Position numbers and translations under genes: made by a program. 34,924 nucleotides of DNA from Chlorobiaceae bacterium (lineage in GTDB: Bacteria; Bacteroidota; Chlorobiia; Chlorobiales; Chlorobiaceae): the NCBI GenBank assembly GCA_013334925.1, contig JAAXWP010000003.1, positions 96,771 through 131,694 on the forward strand. The letters are read 5' to 3'. Within the stretch, counting starts at the first letter, position 1; each line of letters starts with the position of its first letter. Positions 6,825 through 16,239 of the stretch are shown here, in pieces. The notes beneath the pieces were generated by a model. The model worked only from the letters and a program-made list of their open reading frames with translations. It had not been told where the DNA came from and searched no databases.

Positions 6825-7847
6825 TCAGGCTGACACTTCAGCGCGCCTGCCACGGAGAGCACCCGTGCTCTTCAGAGGATTTTTACCGAGCAGCAGCACT
6901 CTCGATATCGAGAACCGCGAAGCGATCAGTTCAACGATAACCGGCCCAGCCAGTCCGATTGCCGTACCGAGCACAAAAAGCAGCCAGATATCGGTGACGC
7001 CGGCCGCTCTGAACAGAATCCTCGAAGCTGCCGTGAAAAACACATGGAACAGGTAGATGGTATAGGAGTAGAAACCGATCGACGCGAGCCATCCCGATTC
7101 AAATCCGATATAGAGCAGCGATACGCAGGAGCTCACCCCGATCAGCAGCGCCGTGAACGATCGCCGCCCGCCCCCGTACTGAAGACCGTAGAACAGCAGA
7201 AACACGATCACGATCGTCAGGAGCACCATCCCGACAACCCGCCCGTACCGGAACTCGACAGGAAAACGGGAACAGAAGATGCCGCAGAGAAAGTACGGGA
7301 AGAGATAAAAGGCTCCCGCGATCGAAAGCCATGGAGTGCCGGCATTGGAGAGAAACAGCAACGCGGCGACGAGGAAAACCAGAAGCAAGCCCGTTCTGCT
7401 GTTCAGCAACCGGAACTGCTCCAGTGGAATGATGAGCATGAAAATCCAGAACAGCGACTCGACGAACCAGTAATGGGCAACTGGCATGATATGCAGAAAA
7501 CGCCAGTCGGTAATCGAAGAGTTGGTCCCGGGTGTGATGGCCTGAAAACCGGCGAAGACGGTTCCAATGAAAAGCATGGGCACGATCAGGCGGCGCACTT
7601 TTCCCTTTACGAATTTCTGCCAGTCATTCGTGTAGGGCCTCCATGCATAAACGACCCCGGAGAGAAAGGTGAACAGCGGCATGCGGATGTATGCCAGCAG
7701 CTCGTTGGCATCCTTGAGTATGCCGTCATGAAGCCGAAGGCCGCTTGACGGAGTGATGCCGATGACATGGTAAGCGACCAGAAAAATGCAGGCAATGCCA
7801 CGGAGCGTGTCGATCGGGATATTTCTTCCTTCAGGAATTGATTTCAT
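6825..7847 (-). CDS. acyltransferase-3 family membrane protein
   Basis: A 340-residue integral membrane protein with about ten hydrophobic helices. The start, NIPIDTLRGIACIFLVAYHV, carries the R-G-x-A and the histidine (Y-H-V) typical of the acyltransferase-3 superfamily, and FTFLSGVVYAW follows as the second conserved segment. Members move acyl groups (acetyl, succinyl and others) across the membrane onto sugars of exported polysaccharides or lipids. As the last gene of the EPS locus it probably decorates the polymer or its lipid-linked precursor. The substrate cannot be told from sequence. It follows the glycosyltransferase gene by 36 bp. Confidence 0.85.
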   Translation of the reverse strand: MKSIPEGRNIPIDTLRGIACIFLVAYHVIGITPSSGLRLHDGILKDANELLAYIRMPLFTFLSGVVYAWRPYTNDWQKFVKGKVRRLIVPMLFIGTVFAGFQAITPGTNSSITDWRFLHIMPVAHYWFVESLFWIFMLIIPLEQFRLLNSRTGLLLVFLVAALLFLSNAGTPWLSIAGAFYLFPYFLCGIFCSRFPVEFRYGRVVGMVLLTIVIVFLLFYGLQYGGGRRSFTALLIGVSSCVSLLYIGFESGWLASIGFYSYTIYLFHVFFTAASRILFRAAGVTDIWLLFVLGTAIGLAGPVIVELIASRFSISRVLLLGKNPLKSTGALRGRRAEVSA

Positions 7848-7883
7848 CGCTTTGTACCAGATTTCATGTCGTGAAGAGTCGGC

Positions 7884-9074
7884 CTATGCCCGCTCTGATT
7901 CCCTGGCTGTTCTGGTCCATGCCGAGCCGCTTTTCCGGATCAGCATGGTCAGGTAGAGCGGAATCTTCCACGCAACGTAGAACGGCGCGGTAGCGAGGTA
8001 GAGCCAGGTCGACAGCGGCGCCCGGCGCTGCACCTGCCCTGAAAACACATAGAATACGAGGATCGCCCAGAAGCAGATGACCGGGATGAGCCACGCGCCC
8101 TTCAGCAGCAGCAGGGAGCCGACCGTCGCCAGCGCGAACAGCAGCACGACCAGGGAGAGTGGCGGCAAGGCAAGCTCCGCGAAGGCAAACAGGTAGCGGG
8201 GATTGCCGGTCGACAGGAATCTCTTCATGAGCGTACCGCCCATGCTGCCGACCAGCATGAACCGTCCGCTTTCCCAGCGACTCCGCTGGCTCGAAGCATT
8301 TTTCCCGGAGGTGACCATTTCGCTCCGGATCACGGCGTCAGGATTGTACTGCACGTCCACCCCATCCTCAAGCAGACGCAGGGTGAACTCCATGTCCTCG
8401 ACGATCGAATGGCACGGCCAGCCATACCGCCTTAGCAGCTCAGTACGAAAAGCCATGCCATTGCCTTTGAGCACCGCGGTTCCCGAAAGCCGTGAAGATC
8501 CGGCCATGCGCAGATGGTTGAACACGTTGAAGGCGGCATCTATGAGCGCCGGGCGCCAGCCTGCTCCGGCGTTGCTCACGCCGTTGTAGGCCTGAACCAC
8601 CTGCACCTGCGGCTGGTTGAGCGAAAGGCTGATCTCCCGCAGGAAGTTCGCATCGGGAGCGGAATCGGCATCGATAATGGCGATGGCCTCCGTGTGCCGG
8701 TAGTGCTCCTGCATGTTTTTCAGGAACCAGTCGAGCGCCTGGCCTTTGCCCCTGTTGATCAGGTCGGTCCGCTCGAACACCCTTGCGCCCGCAATCGAAG
8801 CATTCGCCGCCGTCTGGTCGGAACAGTTGTCGGCAATGACAAACACATCGACCTTCTGCGATGGGTAATCGCAGGCAAACACGTGTTCGATCGTCTTTAC
8901 TATCCCCGACTCCTCGTTATGGGCAGGTATCAGCACCCCGATACGAAGCTGCCGGTTTTCGGCTATTGCGCACTTTCTGAAGAGATATGCCGCAAGGGTG
9001 CTCATCAAGAGATATCCGGCCGGCAATGCCAGCAGGACGACGATGGCCTTCATGATAAATTCGAGGATCATCAT
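7884..9074 (-). CDS. membrane glycosyltransferase family 2 (processive-type)
   Basis: A 396-residue GT2 enzyme with an N-terminal membrane helix (about residues 8-30), a cytoplasmic GT-A domain and two to three C-terminal helices. Catalytic landmarks are present: the nucleotide-binding start IGVLIPAHNEE, DNCSD, the D-x-D-like IIDADS, the general-base region SIVEDMEF, and QRSRWESGR, the Q-x-x-R-W motif shared with cellulose and hyaluronan synthase-like enzymes. It should add sugars to the growing chain at the inner face of the membrane. The ATG overlaps the stop of the preceding glycosyltransferase gene (ATGA, 9071-9074). Donor sugar is unknown. Confidence 0.88.
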   Translation of the reverse strand: MMILEFIMKAIVVLLALPAGYLLMSTLAAYLFRKCAIAENRQLRIGVLIPAHNEESGIVKTIEHVFACDYPSQKVDVFVIADNCSDQTAANASIAGARVFERTDLINRGKGQALDWFLKNMQEHYRHTEAIAIIDADSAPDANFLREISLSLNQPQVQVVQAYNGVSNAGAGWRPALIDAAFNVFNHLRMAGSSRLSGTAVLKGNGMAFRTELLRRYGWPCHSIVEDMEFTLRLLEDGVDVQYNPDAVIRSEMVTSGKNASSQRSRWESGRFMLVGSMGGTLMKRFLSTGNPRYLFAFAELALPPLSLVVLLFALATVGSLLLLKGAWLIPVICFWAILVFYVFSGQVQRRAPLSTWLYLATAPFYVAWKIPLYLTMLIRKSGSAWTRTARESERA

Positions 9075-10291
9075 GGCATTGTTGCTTCGGTATTGAACAG
9101 GGACACCATTTCGAGGTTGTTGTTGTGCAGGTTGTATCGTGAAATGACCTTTTCCCTGCCGGCTTTCCCGAACCGGCTCCGCAGCTCAGGATCGACGAGC
9201 AGCCTGCGGATCTGATCCGCCAGATCGTCGACATCGCCAGGTGTGGCGAGCAATCCGTCCTTTTCGTGTTCAATCAGCTCGGGAATGCCCGTTATCCTGG
9301 TCGATATGACCGGAATCTCCTTGGCCATGGCCTCCATCAGCACGACCGGCACGCCCTCTGCGAAACTGGCCAGGATGAACAGGTCCGCCCTGTCGTAGCA
9401 TTCACGGACCTTGTCCTGCCCGAGAACGCCGGTGAAGGTGACTGCGCCGTTCAGGCCGCCGGAAGATGCCGCTTTTTCAAGGGATGTTTTGTCAGGGCCC
9501 TCACCGACGATCGTCAGCATGAAACGATGCCCCTCATTCCTGAGCCTGATGCAGGCATCGATGAGGACATGCTGCCCTTTTGCCGGCACGAGCCTGCCCA
9601 CGCAGAGCAGGTTGACCACCGGATTGGCCGGTTCCGGCCTGACGGCATACAGCTCGGGATCGACTCCGCAGCGAACGATATGATGCTTGCCCCAGACCGT
9701 GGGATCGCTGATGCGCATGATCTGGCTTCGGCAGTAGTGGCTGATGCATCGGACGAACGAAGCCTCACGGATCTTCTCCGGAAGCAAGGCAGAATCGACC
9801 GTATAGAAGATATCAGGGCCATGAACTGAAACGCTGTAGGTCACTCCGCCATAGCGCTTCATGAGCATGGCGACGATGGCGGTCGGGTTTGCGAAATGCT
9901 CGTGCACATGCGTGACGCCAAGTCGCCGGAGCCACTGCAGAAGGATTCCCGCTTCGACGAAGTAAGCGGCCGCCTTCACCGGATCCTTGGGCCCCTTCAT
10001 CGTCAACCGGAGGGCCGCGGCGGCCATTTTCAGGTATCCGACAGGATTTTTCACGATGCATTCGAGATGCGCGCCGATCATCGACGCAAGCGGTCGTGAA
10101 AGCACCATCAGCGTCTTTTGGGCCTCCGACTGTTCGGCCGGAGTCATGACGCCGACATTGGCCGGCTTCCGAATGGATGCCGTATGCACGGTCATTCCTG
10201 CCTGCCGGAGCGATTCGATCTCCCTGAAAATAAAGGTGTGCGATATCGCCGGATACTCGCTGCACAGGTATGCAATGGTTCTGCTGGTCAT
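9071..10291 (-). CDS. glycosyltransferase family 4 (WcaL/AmsK-like)
   Basis: A 406-residue GT-B enzyme. The N-terminus IAYLCSEYPAISHTFIFREI is typical of the colanic-acid/amylovoran glycosyltransferase group (WcaL/AmsK type). The C-terminal nucleotide-sugar domain has LLCVGRLVPAKGQHVLIDA, FTGVLGQDKV, and FAEGVPVVLMEAMAKEIPVI, the E-x7-E pattern of family 4. It is a cytosolic, probably membrane-associated enzyme of EPS repeat-unit assembly. Both ends overlap their neighbours by 4 bp, so it is strictly coupled to the flanking GT2 genes. Donor and linkage are not readable. Confidence 0.88.
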   Translation of the reverse strand: MTSRTIAYLCSEYPAISHTFIFREIESLRQAGMTVHTASIRKPANVGVMTPAEQSEAQKTLMVLSRPLASMIGAHLECIVKNPVGYLKMAAAALRLTMKGPKDPVKAAAYFVEAGILLQWLRRLGVTHVHEHFANPTAIVAMLMKRYGGVTYSVSVHGPDIFYTVDSALLPEKIREASFVRCISHYCRSQIMRISDPTVWGKHHIVRCGVDPELYAVRPEPANPVVNLLCVGRLVPAKGQHVLIDACIRLRNEGHRFMLTIVGEGPDKTSLEKAASSGGLNGAVTFTGVLGQDKVRECYDRADLFILASFAEGVPVVLMEAMAKEIPVISTRITGIPELIEHEKDGLLATPGDVDDLADQIRRLLVDPELRSRFGKAGREKVISRYNLHNNNLEMVSLFNTEATMP

Positions 10292-11370
10292 GAAACGGGG
10301 GTTGAAAGGGCTGTTTTTAGATTACGGCGCTTGTTCCTCAGCGGCCGATTGAAGAGGTTGCCCGCATAAAAACGGACCATTCCGGCAAACTGGGGGATAA
10401 CCACAATGGAGCAGTGCACGGCGTAACGCTTCGCCTCCATCCGGTTCAATTCGTACTCGCGCATGAATTTTTCGATCCTGAAGAGCCTCGGAGAAAACAG
10501 CATGGCCATACCTGCGGCCGAAAACAGTATCCCGACGCCGATCTGCATCACGCTCTGCGAAGCGCTCAGCACTGTCAGGCCAAGCAGCTGCAGAAGAAGA
10601 AAACCTCCCGCCTTGATGGTGATTTTCCTGGCATCGTAGCCCCAGAATGTGCTGCCGGCCTTCGCTTCACGCGATCTGACCGCCGCGAAACCGTAACCCG
10701 ACCGGAACGCTCTCCGCAGGTACTGATTGACCGTGGTCATCGCAAGGTCGTGCCGGGTCATCAGGGCATCGAGCCTGTAGATTCTCCAGCCCGCCCTGAT
10801 GATCCTCCGGCTGAGTTCGGGGTCCTCACCACCGACCAGGGTTTCATCATACCCGCCCGTAGCATCGAGAGCCGATCGCCGGACAAGCACATCGCCACCG
10901 AAACAGTCCGATTCGCCCGGCCGGCCGTTCCATTCGATGTCGCCGATCCAGTTGTACACGGTACTCTCCGGATGCATCTCCCGGCGAAAACCGTTCACGG
11001 CGCCGGTGGAGCTCTCCTGCATGGCGTCGATCGCTTTCCGGAGCCACCGGGGGTCCAGAATCGTGTCGGAATCGAGGAACTGGACAAAAGGAGCATTGCC
11101 CGACTTCCAGCCGTGATTCCGCTGGAGTCCGGGTGTCGGGAACTCCGGATTCAGCGCAACTACCGAAACGCCGGCATACCGCCGTGCGGTCGCGATGCTG
11201 TCATCGCCGGAGCCGCCATCGACATAGCGGATATGGAGCCGATCATGAGGATAATCGCTCTCCAGAATGGATTCGATGCATCTGCCGAGGGTCTTCGCGC
11301 AATTGACCCCGATGAGGACGCAATCGATATCCGGCAACCGGGTGCCGGATTGATGAGGGATGGCTTCCAT
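10288..11370 (-). CDS. glycosyltransferase family 2
   Basis: A 360-residue protein with a GT-A domain in the first 230 residues. Visible motifs are IDCVLIGVNCAKTLGRCIES, YVDGGSGDDS, the metal-binding D-x-D region FLDSDTILDP and GGDVLVRRSA, then GGYDETLVGGEDPEL near the catalytic base. Two hydrophobic helices (about residues 255-300) probably anchor the C-terminus in the membrane. It is most likely one of the enzymes that build the lipid-linked EPS repeat. The start ATG 11370 lies 15 bp after the radical SAM gene and has no good ribosome-binding site, so translation may depend on coupling. Confidence 0.85.
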   Translation of the reverse strand: MEAIPHQSGTRLPDIDCVLIGVNCAKTLGRCIESILESDYPHDRLHIRYVDGGSGDDSIATARRYAGVSVVALNPEFPTPGLQRNHGWKSGNAPFVQFLDSDTILDPRWLRKAIDAMQESSTGAVNGFRREMHPESTVYNWIGDIEWNGRPGESDCFGGDVLVRRSALDATGGYDETLVGGEDPELSRRIIRAGWRIYRLDALMTRHDLAMTTVNQYLRRAFRSGYGFAAVRSREAKAGSTFWGYDARKITIKAGGFLLLQLLGLTVLSASQSVMQIGVGILFSAAGMAMLFSPRLFRIEKFMREYELNRMEAKRYAVHCSIVVIPQFAGMVRFYAGNLFNRPLRNKRRNLKTALSTPVS

Positions 11371-11385
11371 TGCTGAGACCGGAGG

Positions 11386-12477
11386 TTATGATTTCTTTTT
11401 TCCCTGGCGACTCAGAATGGTCACCGCCTGATTGACTTTATGCACCAGCGATTTATGCGACAGGCAGGTCAGAAGACACAGCTTGTCACAGCCGATGGTC
11501 GCTGCACGGATCTTACGGGCCTTTTCACCGGTCCAGATCTCCTTTGCGGACTGCGAACAGGTATTGCCTATGGATGGAAAATGGAAGCACAGCTTGACAT
11601 CGCCGTCAGGCCGGATGTAAAACTCCTGCAACCCGATCCGGCAGGGCAGGTTTTCCGGCGGCGCCTTCTCTTCACGGAAGCTCGCCGACATGAGCCGGAG
11701 CACCTCTTCGCTGTTCATGACCGGTGCGCCGTTGCGCTTCATCTCGATGATTCTCCCCATGACCCTGTCGAGTTCAGGCAGCTCCTTCTCCTCGATCCAG
11801 AGCTCGTCATAGGTCTCCGGCGTCCATCTGCCCAGCGGCTGGAAGTTCACGGCGGTCACTCCCAAGCCCACTGCCCAGTCGATGATATCGGGCAGCGTTC
11901 TGAAATTAAGCGACATGACCGTCGGCTTGATGATGATCGGGAAGCTGATACCCTGCTTCGACTGCTCTTCCTGAAGCAACGCAATGCCTCGGGTGATTCT
12001 GTCGAGAAGCCCGTTCATGCCCCTGACATAGTCATGGATCTCGGCCGAATTCGAATCGAGGGAGATGTTGAGATTGAAAGGCCTTGCCGCGACAATGGCC
12101 GGAACATTCCGTTCGTTGAGCAGCGCGCCGTTGGTGGTCACGCCCGCATGGATATGGTGCTCGCTGCAGAACCGGAGCAGATCGATAAACCCTTTCTTGA
12201 TGAACGGTTCACCACCACTGAAGTTGATGGCGAACGGGCCGGTGAACTCCCTGATGCTGAGCAGCGTCTTCTGCCACTCCTCGATGGACATTTCAGGGAT
12301 GTACTCTTTCTGGCGCCAGTATTCACAATGTCGGCACTTGCAGTTGCATCGCTCGTTGACCAGGCCATGAAACGTGATGGGGCGGGTCACATCGAGACCT
12401 GTTTTGAGGTAGAGCGCTTCGGCGACAGCATTGCGTGAATGCTTCAGACCCATGGTCGCCAATTCCGATATCTTCAT
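11386..12477 (-). CDS. radical SAM/SPASM domain protein
   Basis: A 363-residue radical SAM enzyme. The iron-sulfur/SAM cluster motif CxxxCxxC is at Cys44-Cys48-Cys51, followed by the SAM-binding glycine segment INFSGGEPF. The C-terminal quarter has a SPASM-like pattern: C in LPCRIGLQEFYIRPDGDVKLC, then further cysteines in GNTCSQS and CDKLCLLTC, suited to bind extra [4Fe-4S] clusters. Family members modify peptides, sugars or cofactors. In an EPS operon it may alter a sugar or a lipid-linked intermediate, but no substrate can be assigned. AGGTGA precedes ATG 12477 at good spacing. Upstream, 12478-12607 contains no gene. Confidence 0.88.
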   Translation of the reverse strand: MKISELATMGLKHSRNAVAEALYLKTGLDVTRPITFHGLVNERCNCKCRHCEYWRQKEYIPEMSIEEWQKTLLSIREFTGPFAINFSGGEPFIKKGFIDLLRFCSEHHIHAGVTTNGALLNERNVPAIVAARPFNLNISLDSNSAEIHDYVRGMNGLLDRITRGIALLQEEQSKQGISFPIIIKPTVMSLNFRTLPDIIDWAVGLGVTAVNFQPLGRWTPETYDELWIEEKELPELDRVMGRIIEMKRNGAPVMNSEEVLRLMSASFREEKAPPENLPCRIGLQEFYIRPDGDVKLCFHFPSIGNTCSQSAKEIWTGEKARKIRAATIGCDKLCLLTCLSHKSLVHKVNQAVTILSRQGKKKS

Positions 12478-12607
12478 GATTTCACCTTGAACTTATGGGG
12501 TTATAGTTCCTAAGCCATTGCCTGTTGATGGTTCATCAGAGGCGGTTTCGCTTGTTTCCTCAATCATCTCGGGATGTTGTAAACAGACGCTGATTTTCCT
12601 GACAACG

Positions 12608-13042
12608 TTACTGTTCATGAACATTCCCGTCATGCTCGGCCCCAGGGTTCTGCTCCCGGTAATAATGGTTTTTCAATCTGAGCACAAAACCGGTGGCAAT
12701 TCCTGCCAGAACACCAAGATTGTTGGCCAGAACATTGACGGCATTGAAGCCGTCTCCTGAAAACATTGAATGCACGAACTCAAGCAGGTAACCATAGGGG
12801 GTAACCGCAAAAGAGATCAGGAATGCCGTTTTTCTGCTTCTGAACAGGATCATCGATATGAACGTGATAACCACGCAAAGCACGAAGTGAACTATCGCAT
12901 CGATCATGAATAACGCATGGAAAACTGCAGACATAGGAATGACGCTGCCGATGGTCAGGAATGCCAGACACATGACCCAGTAATTCAGCATGACTCTGCT
13001 GTCCATCCATTCGGAATCCTGAAGTTTCTTTTTCAGAAACAT
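12608..13042 (-). CDS. VanZ-like membrane protein
   Basis: A 144-residue protein with four hydrophobic helices in the VanZ arrangement: a conserved D-x-x-x-H (DAIVHFVLCVV), an acidic residue ending helix three (GYLLEFVHSMF), and a final D/N-rich helix (GFNAVNVLANNLGVLAGIATG). I use ATG 13042; the frame extends 4 codons further to a TTG. VanZ-like proteins are named after a teicoplanin-resistance accessory protein, and their function is poorly known. They recur in exopolysaccharide loci, where they may help handle lipid-linked intermediates. It starts 18 bp after the polymerase-like gene. Confidence 0.75.
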   Translation of the reverse strand: MFLKKKLQDSEWMDSRVMLNYWVMCLAFLTIGSVIPMSAVFHALFMIDAIVHFVLCVVITFISMILFRSRKTAFLISFAVTPYGYLLEFVHSMFSGDGFNAVNVLANNLGVLAGIATGFVLRLKNHYYREQNPGAEHDGNVHEQ

Positions 13043-13059
13043 GGCTTGTAACAATTATT

Positions 13060-14502
13060 TCAACTGATAAATCTGGTATGCACCGTTGACGGTGTCGCAA
13101 TAAAACGGGTTGCGGGCAACATGAGCCCCCGGTCACCGGACGAGGATACCCCCAATGGAATTCCCGACGGAATCAACCCGTTTTCCGCGCTGAGGATCAA
13201 GCCGTTCACCCCTCCGTTGAACAGCATGTAGATAGGGTTGATCATGCCGTTGAGCAGGTTGTCGATCATCCAGACACTCAGGAACAGAATCATGACCGCC
13301 GGGATCGCCAGCTCCCTGCTTTTCCACTGCCCGGGGTCGAACTGCCGAAGGAACAGCATGACCGGGAGCTGTATGGTGACGATCATCATCACCAGCCCAT
13401 AGATACCGTTCTGGCCAAGGGTGATGATCCACAGTCCGTCGGTCACACTGATATCTTTACCTGACTTGCTGAACACCCTCGACCTTCCGTATCCACCCCA
13501 GCCAAAAAAGGTCCCCTGCATCGCCTTGTCGATGAGAATGGTCTCGTTGTCGAAGCGGAACTGCAGGGATTGGGCTCGCGTCGGGCTGAACTTTTCCGCA
13601 ACGTAACCGGAGAGGTTCCTGCCATCCCAGATGCCGGTCGACCTGGTGTAGATGTACATCAGCGGCACACACAGCATGATGACAACCAGCACGATCGACT
13701 TCATCTTCTGGGAGAGATAGAGAACCAGCAAAGCGATCGCGAGCAGCACGATGGCACCGACCGATTTCATCATGATGGAGGTGAAGATCAGTGACAACAG
13801 CAGCCATTTCGACGGAATGAACAGGATTTTTTCCGGCAGCATTCTGGAAAAAAAAAGCCAGATACCAAGGAATACGCCGAGAATCATCCACATGGCGACC
13901 ATAAGTCCGTGGTCCATGTAGACCATGGGCCGGAAACCGCCGCCATCCCTGAGCGTCTGCAGGAAATTGCTCTGGTGGAAACCGTAGGTCAACCGGTGGA
14001 GCTGCGGACTCATGATCAGCTCGAACCAGCAGAACGGGATATAGACGATCGTTCCTATGAAAATCGCGACGGCAAGGATTTTCATGGAATCGATATCGCT
14101 GAAATAGATCCTGGCGATATAGTAGGGCAACCCCCAGACGATCACCTGATACATCGTTTGCGACAGACCGTCATAGAACCCGAGCCCATTGGCAAGTGAT
14201 GAGAACATCGGTGCAAATCCCCACATGAGCACCGGAATATCGATCACCTGCATCTGGAATTTCGAGAATCGCTCCCGGTCATAGATATAGGTGCCCAGCA
14301 GAACCCCGATGCAGATCACGGTCACTTTCGAATGATCGCGGAAACCGAACAGGGTGAACGCTGCGACCGGAAGAAACATGGTCCCGGCAACAAAAGCAGT
14401 TGCCGTTGCAATGCGGGATTCCAGCTTTTTGAACAGCAGTATCACGACCGGTATCCAGCCGAATATCGATATCGGAACGAATATGTTGCCGGGGTAGCCC
14501 AT
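13060..14502 (-). CDS. Wzy-like polysaccharide polymerase / O-antigen ligase-like protein
   Basis: A 480-residue integral membrane protein with about eleven helices and one large outer loop (about residues 290-350) between the eighth and later helices, the topology of Wzy/WaaL proteins. The loop contains SLQFRFDNETILIDKAMQGT followed by FFGWGGYGRSR. This resembles the R-x-x-x-(W) and glycine-rich W-G-G-Y segments seen in O-antigen ligase-like EPS polymerases. It probably joins repeat units on the periplasmic face after flipping. Sequence similarity within this family is low, so the assignment rests mainly on topology and context. No good ribosome-binding site precedes ATG 14502. Confidence 0.75.
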   Translation of the reverse strand: MGYPGNIFVPISIFGWIPVVILLFKKLESRIATATAFVAGTMFLPVAAFTLFGFRDHSKVTVICIGVLLGTYIYDRERFSKFQMQVIDIPVLMWGFAPMFSSLANGLGFYDGLSQTMYQVIVWGLPYYIARIYFSDIDSMKILAVAIFIGTIVYIPFCWFELIMSPQLHRLTYGFHQSNFLQTLRDGGGFRPMVYMDHGLMVAMWMILGVFLGIWLFFSRMLPEKILFIPSKWLLLSLIFTSIMMKSVGAIVLLAIALLVLYLSQKMKSIVLVVIMLCVPLMYIYTRSTGIWDGRNLSGYVAEKFSPTRAQSLQFRFDNETILIDKAMQGTFFGWGGYGRSRVFSKSGKDISVTDGLWIITLGQNGIYGLVMMIVTIQLPVMLFLRQFDPGQWKSRELAIPAVMILFLSVWMIDNLLNGMINPIYMLFNGGVNGLILSAENGLIPSGIPLGVSSSGDRGLMLPATRFIATPSTVHTRFIS

Positions 14503-14569
14503 CTGCCGCTGTTTATCTTGACAATCTTCTGACTGAAAACGGAACCTGTTTATTCATATGCACCTGCCG

Positions 14570-15088
14570 TTACGACGGTTCACCCTGCCCTGAACCGATG
14601 ATCCGGGCAGGCACGCCTACTGCGGTCGCATATTCGGGAACATCGTGCACAACCACGGCATTTGCCCCGATTTTCGCATGGGCGCCAATCGTAACGCCAC
14701 CGAGAACCCTCGCGCCCGCTCCGATGTCCACATGACCATGGATAACCGGAGTTCCGGGCCGGGGACCGTTGCCAATGGTTACCTGCTGGAAAAACAGGCA
14801 GTTCGGGCCGATTTCGGCATCCGGATGGATCACGATGCCATTCGGATGCGGCATCATGAAGCCGCCCTCTATCTGCGAGTTCAGCGGAATATCCGCCCCG
14901 GTCACCGCACTCCAGAAACGGTGCATGAGTACCGTGAACGGCAGCAGCAGGCGGTTCATGATGCCGGGCCGCGACTTCAGCCGCTGATACCGCCGGATGG
15001 TCGCCAGCAGGTACTTTGCAGGTTCATACCGACCGGTCAGGATGCGCTCTCGACTCCAGTCGGGCTCTGTGGCGGAAATTTTCTTCAT
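14570..15088 (-). CDS. serine O-acetyltransferase-like hexapeptide transferase
   Basis: A 172-residue left-handed beta-helix acetyltransferase similar to the CysE catalytic domain. The start ATG 15088 has GGAA upstream; the frame is open further upstream but that part overlaps the preceding gene. Hexapeptide repeats run from about residue 85 (IVIHPDAEIGPNC) to IGANAVVVHDVPEYATAVGV. A catalytic-type histidine is present in MMPHPNGIVIHPD. In EPS loci such enzymes usually acetylate a sugar of the repeat unit from acetyl-CoA rather than serine. It begins 4 bp after the glycosyltransferase gene. Confidence 0.83.
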   Translation of the reverse strand: MKKISATEPDWSRERILTGRYEPAKYLLATIRRYQRLKSRPGIMNRLLLPFTVLMHRFWSAVTGADIPLNSQIEGGFMMPHPNGIVIHPDAEIGPNCLFFQQVTIGNGPRPGTPVIHGHVDIGAGARVLGGVTIGAHAKIGANAVVVHDVPEYATAVGVPARIIGSGQGEPS

Positions 15089-15092
15089 AACG

Positions 15093-16232
15093 TTATTTCC
15101 AGAGTTCGGGATACCGGACCTGCAGCAATGACGCCCGCTGCTCGGCAACGCATTGCCAGGTAAACTGCCTGGCCCGCTCCATTGCCTTCGCGCCCAGTTC
15201 GGCTCTCTGCCGGTGCTGTTCGGCAAGCCTGGTTATGGCCGCAGCCCAGGCATCGACATCCAGATCCGGAAGAACAAGGCCATTGGTGCCATCCTGCACG
15301 ATCGCACCGCCGCCCATCGCCGTTACGATCGGAGGCAGGCCGTGCGCCATGGCCTCGTAGGTCACCATCGGGCCCCCCTCTTCGAGGCTCGGAAACACAA
15401 AGACATCGGCCATCCGATAGATCTCGCCGATATTCCGGGTATACGGGATATGACGGATATTTTTCCCCTGGAGATCCGCTCCGAAGCGATCCCTGATCGA
15501 ATCGTCGATCGCTCCGCAGAGCAGCAGTTCGCCATCGATATCGGCTTTTTTCCAGGCTTCGAGAAGCAATGGAATGCCCTTGCGCAGGCAGATCAGCCCG
15601 GCAAACAGAAACACCGGTTTCGGGTTTGGTTCCCGGCTGTCGAGCATCGATGGAAATCGCTCGGGCGCCCATCCATAGCTGGTCTGCAGCAATTTCCGCT
15701 CCGGGACACCGTTCTCGATCATCGAACCCGTCACCAGGGGACTGGGACAGAAAACGGCATCGGCCATCTCGAGTTTCCGGTTCTCCTCCGCGATCTCCAT
15801 ATCCGCATCCGGCTGATCGAAAGGCAGGCCCCAGTGTTCGGCAGCCTCTCGAAGGATCCTGCGTGAGGTTGACCGGTGACAGTTGATCCTTTCGATAATG
15901 ATCGAGGCTCCACGGTTTTTGAAACGCAGAAAGATGTCGAGTGAAAGTCCTGCCCACAGATAGACCAGCGGGGCACTCTTTTCTTTCCTGAAAAAATGCT
16001 CTTCCGCAAGAGTTCTCGGCTGCTCCCTGCCGCCAAACCGGTAAACGACCGATTTTCTTATCCCGGTCATAGCGGTATCCAGCCAGGGGTACGCAATGGC
16101 TTCGTCAGCGCTCGGCACAACAAGCCGGGAACTCCTGCCCGAGTCGTTCCAGAACCTGCACAGCGAGAGCGGAACATGGCTGTTGCCGATATTGGAGGCG
16201 TGATAGCCGAATAAAACCGGTAGATAGCTCAT
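15093..16232 (-). CDS. glycosyltransferase family 4 (group 1)
   Basis: A 379-residue GT-B glycosyltransferase starting MSYLPVLFGYHASNIGNSHV at ATG 16232. A longer frame to 16274 would overlap the preceding gene by 35 bp and lacks a better start. The C-terminal donor domain shows FLFAGLICLRKGIPLLLEAW, DVFVFPSLEEGGPMVTYEAM (the E-x7-E element) and GLPPIVTAMGGGA, typical of family 4. It should transfer a sugar onto the lipid-linked EPS repeat on the cytosolic side. The wzc-like gene ends 7 bp upstream. Donor is not identifiable. Confidence 0.85.
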   Translation of the reverse strand: MSYLPVLFGYHASNIGNSHVPLSLCRFWNDSGRSSRLVVPSADEAIAYPWLDTAMTGIRKSVVYRFGGREQPRTLAEEHFFRKEKSAPLVYLWAGLSLDIFLRFKNRGASIIIERINCHRSTSRRILREAAEHWGLPFDQPDADMEIAEENRKLEMADAVFCPSPLVTGSMIENGVPERKLLQTSYGWAPERFPSMLDSREPNPKPVFLFAGLICLRKGIPLLLEAWKKADIDGELLLCGAIDDSIRDRFGADLQGKNIRHIPYTRNIGEIYRMADVFVFPSLEEGGPMVTYEAMAHGLPPIVTAMGGGAIVQDGTNGLVLPDLDVDAWAAAITRLAEQHRQRAELGAKAMERARQFTWQCVAEQRASLLQVRYPELWK

Positions 16233-16239
16233 TGCCCGT

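Noticed and set aside
6491-6862. 123-codon minus-strand frame spanning the leuA leader region
   Set aside because: It overlaps the end of the acyltransferase gene, runs through one terminator and ends inside another. The leader peptide in a different frame has clear functional codon content. No start with a convincing ribosome-binding site supports the long frame.
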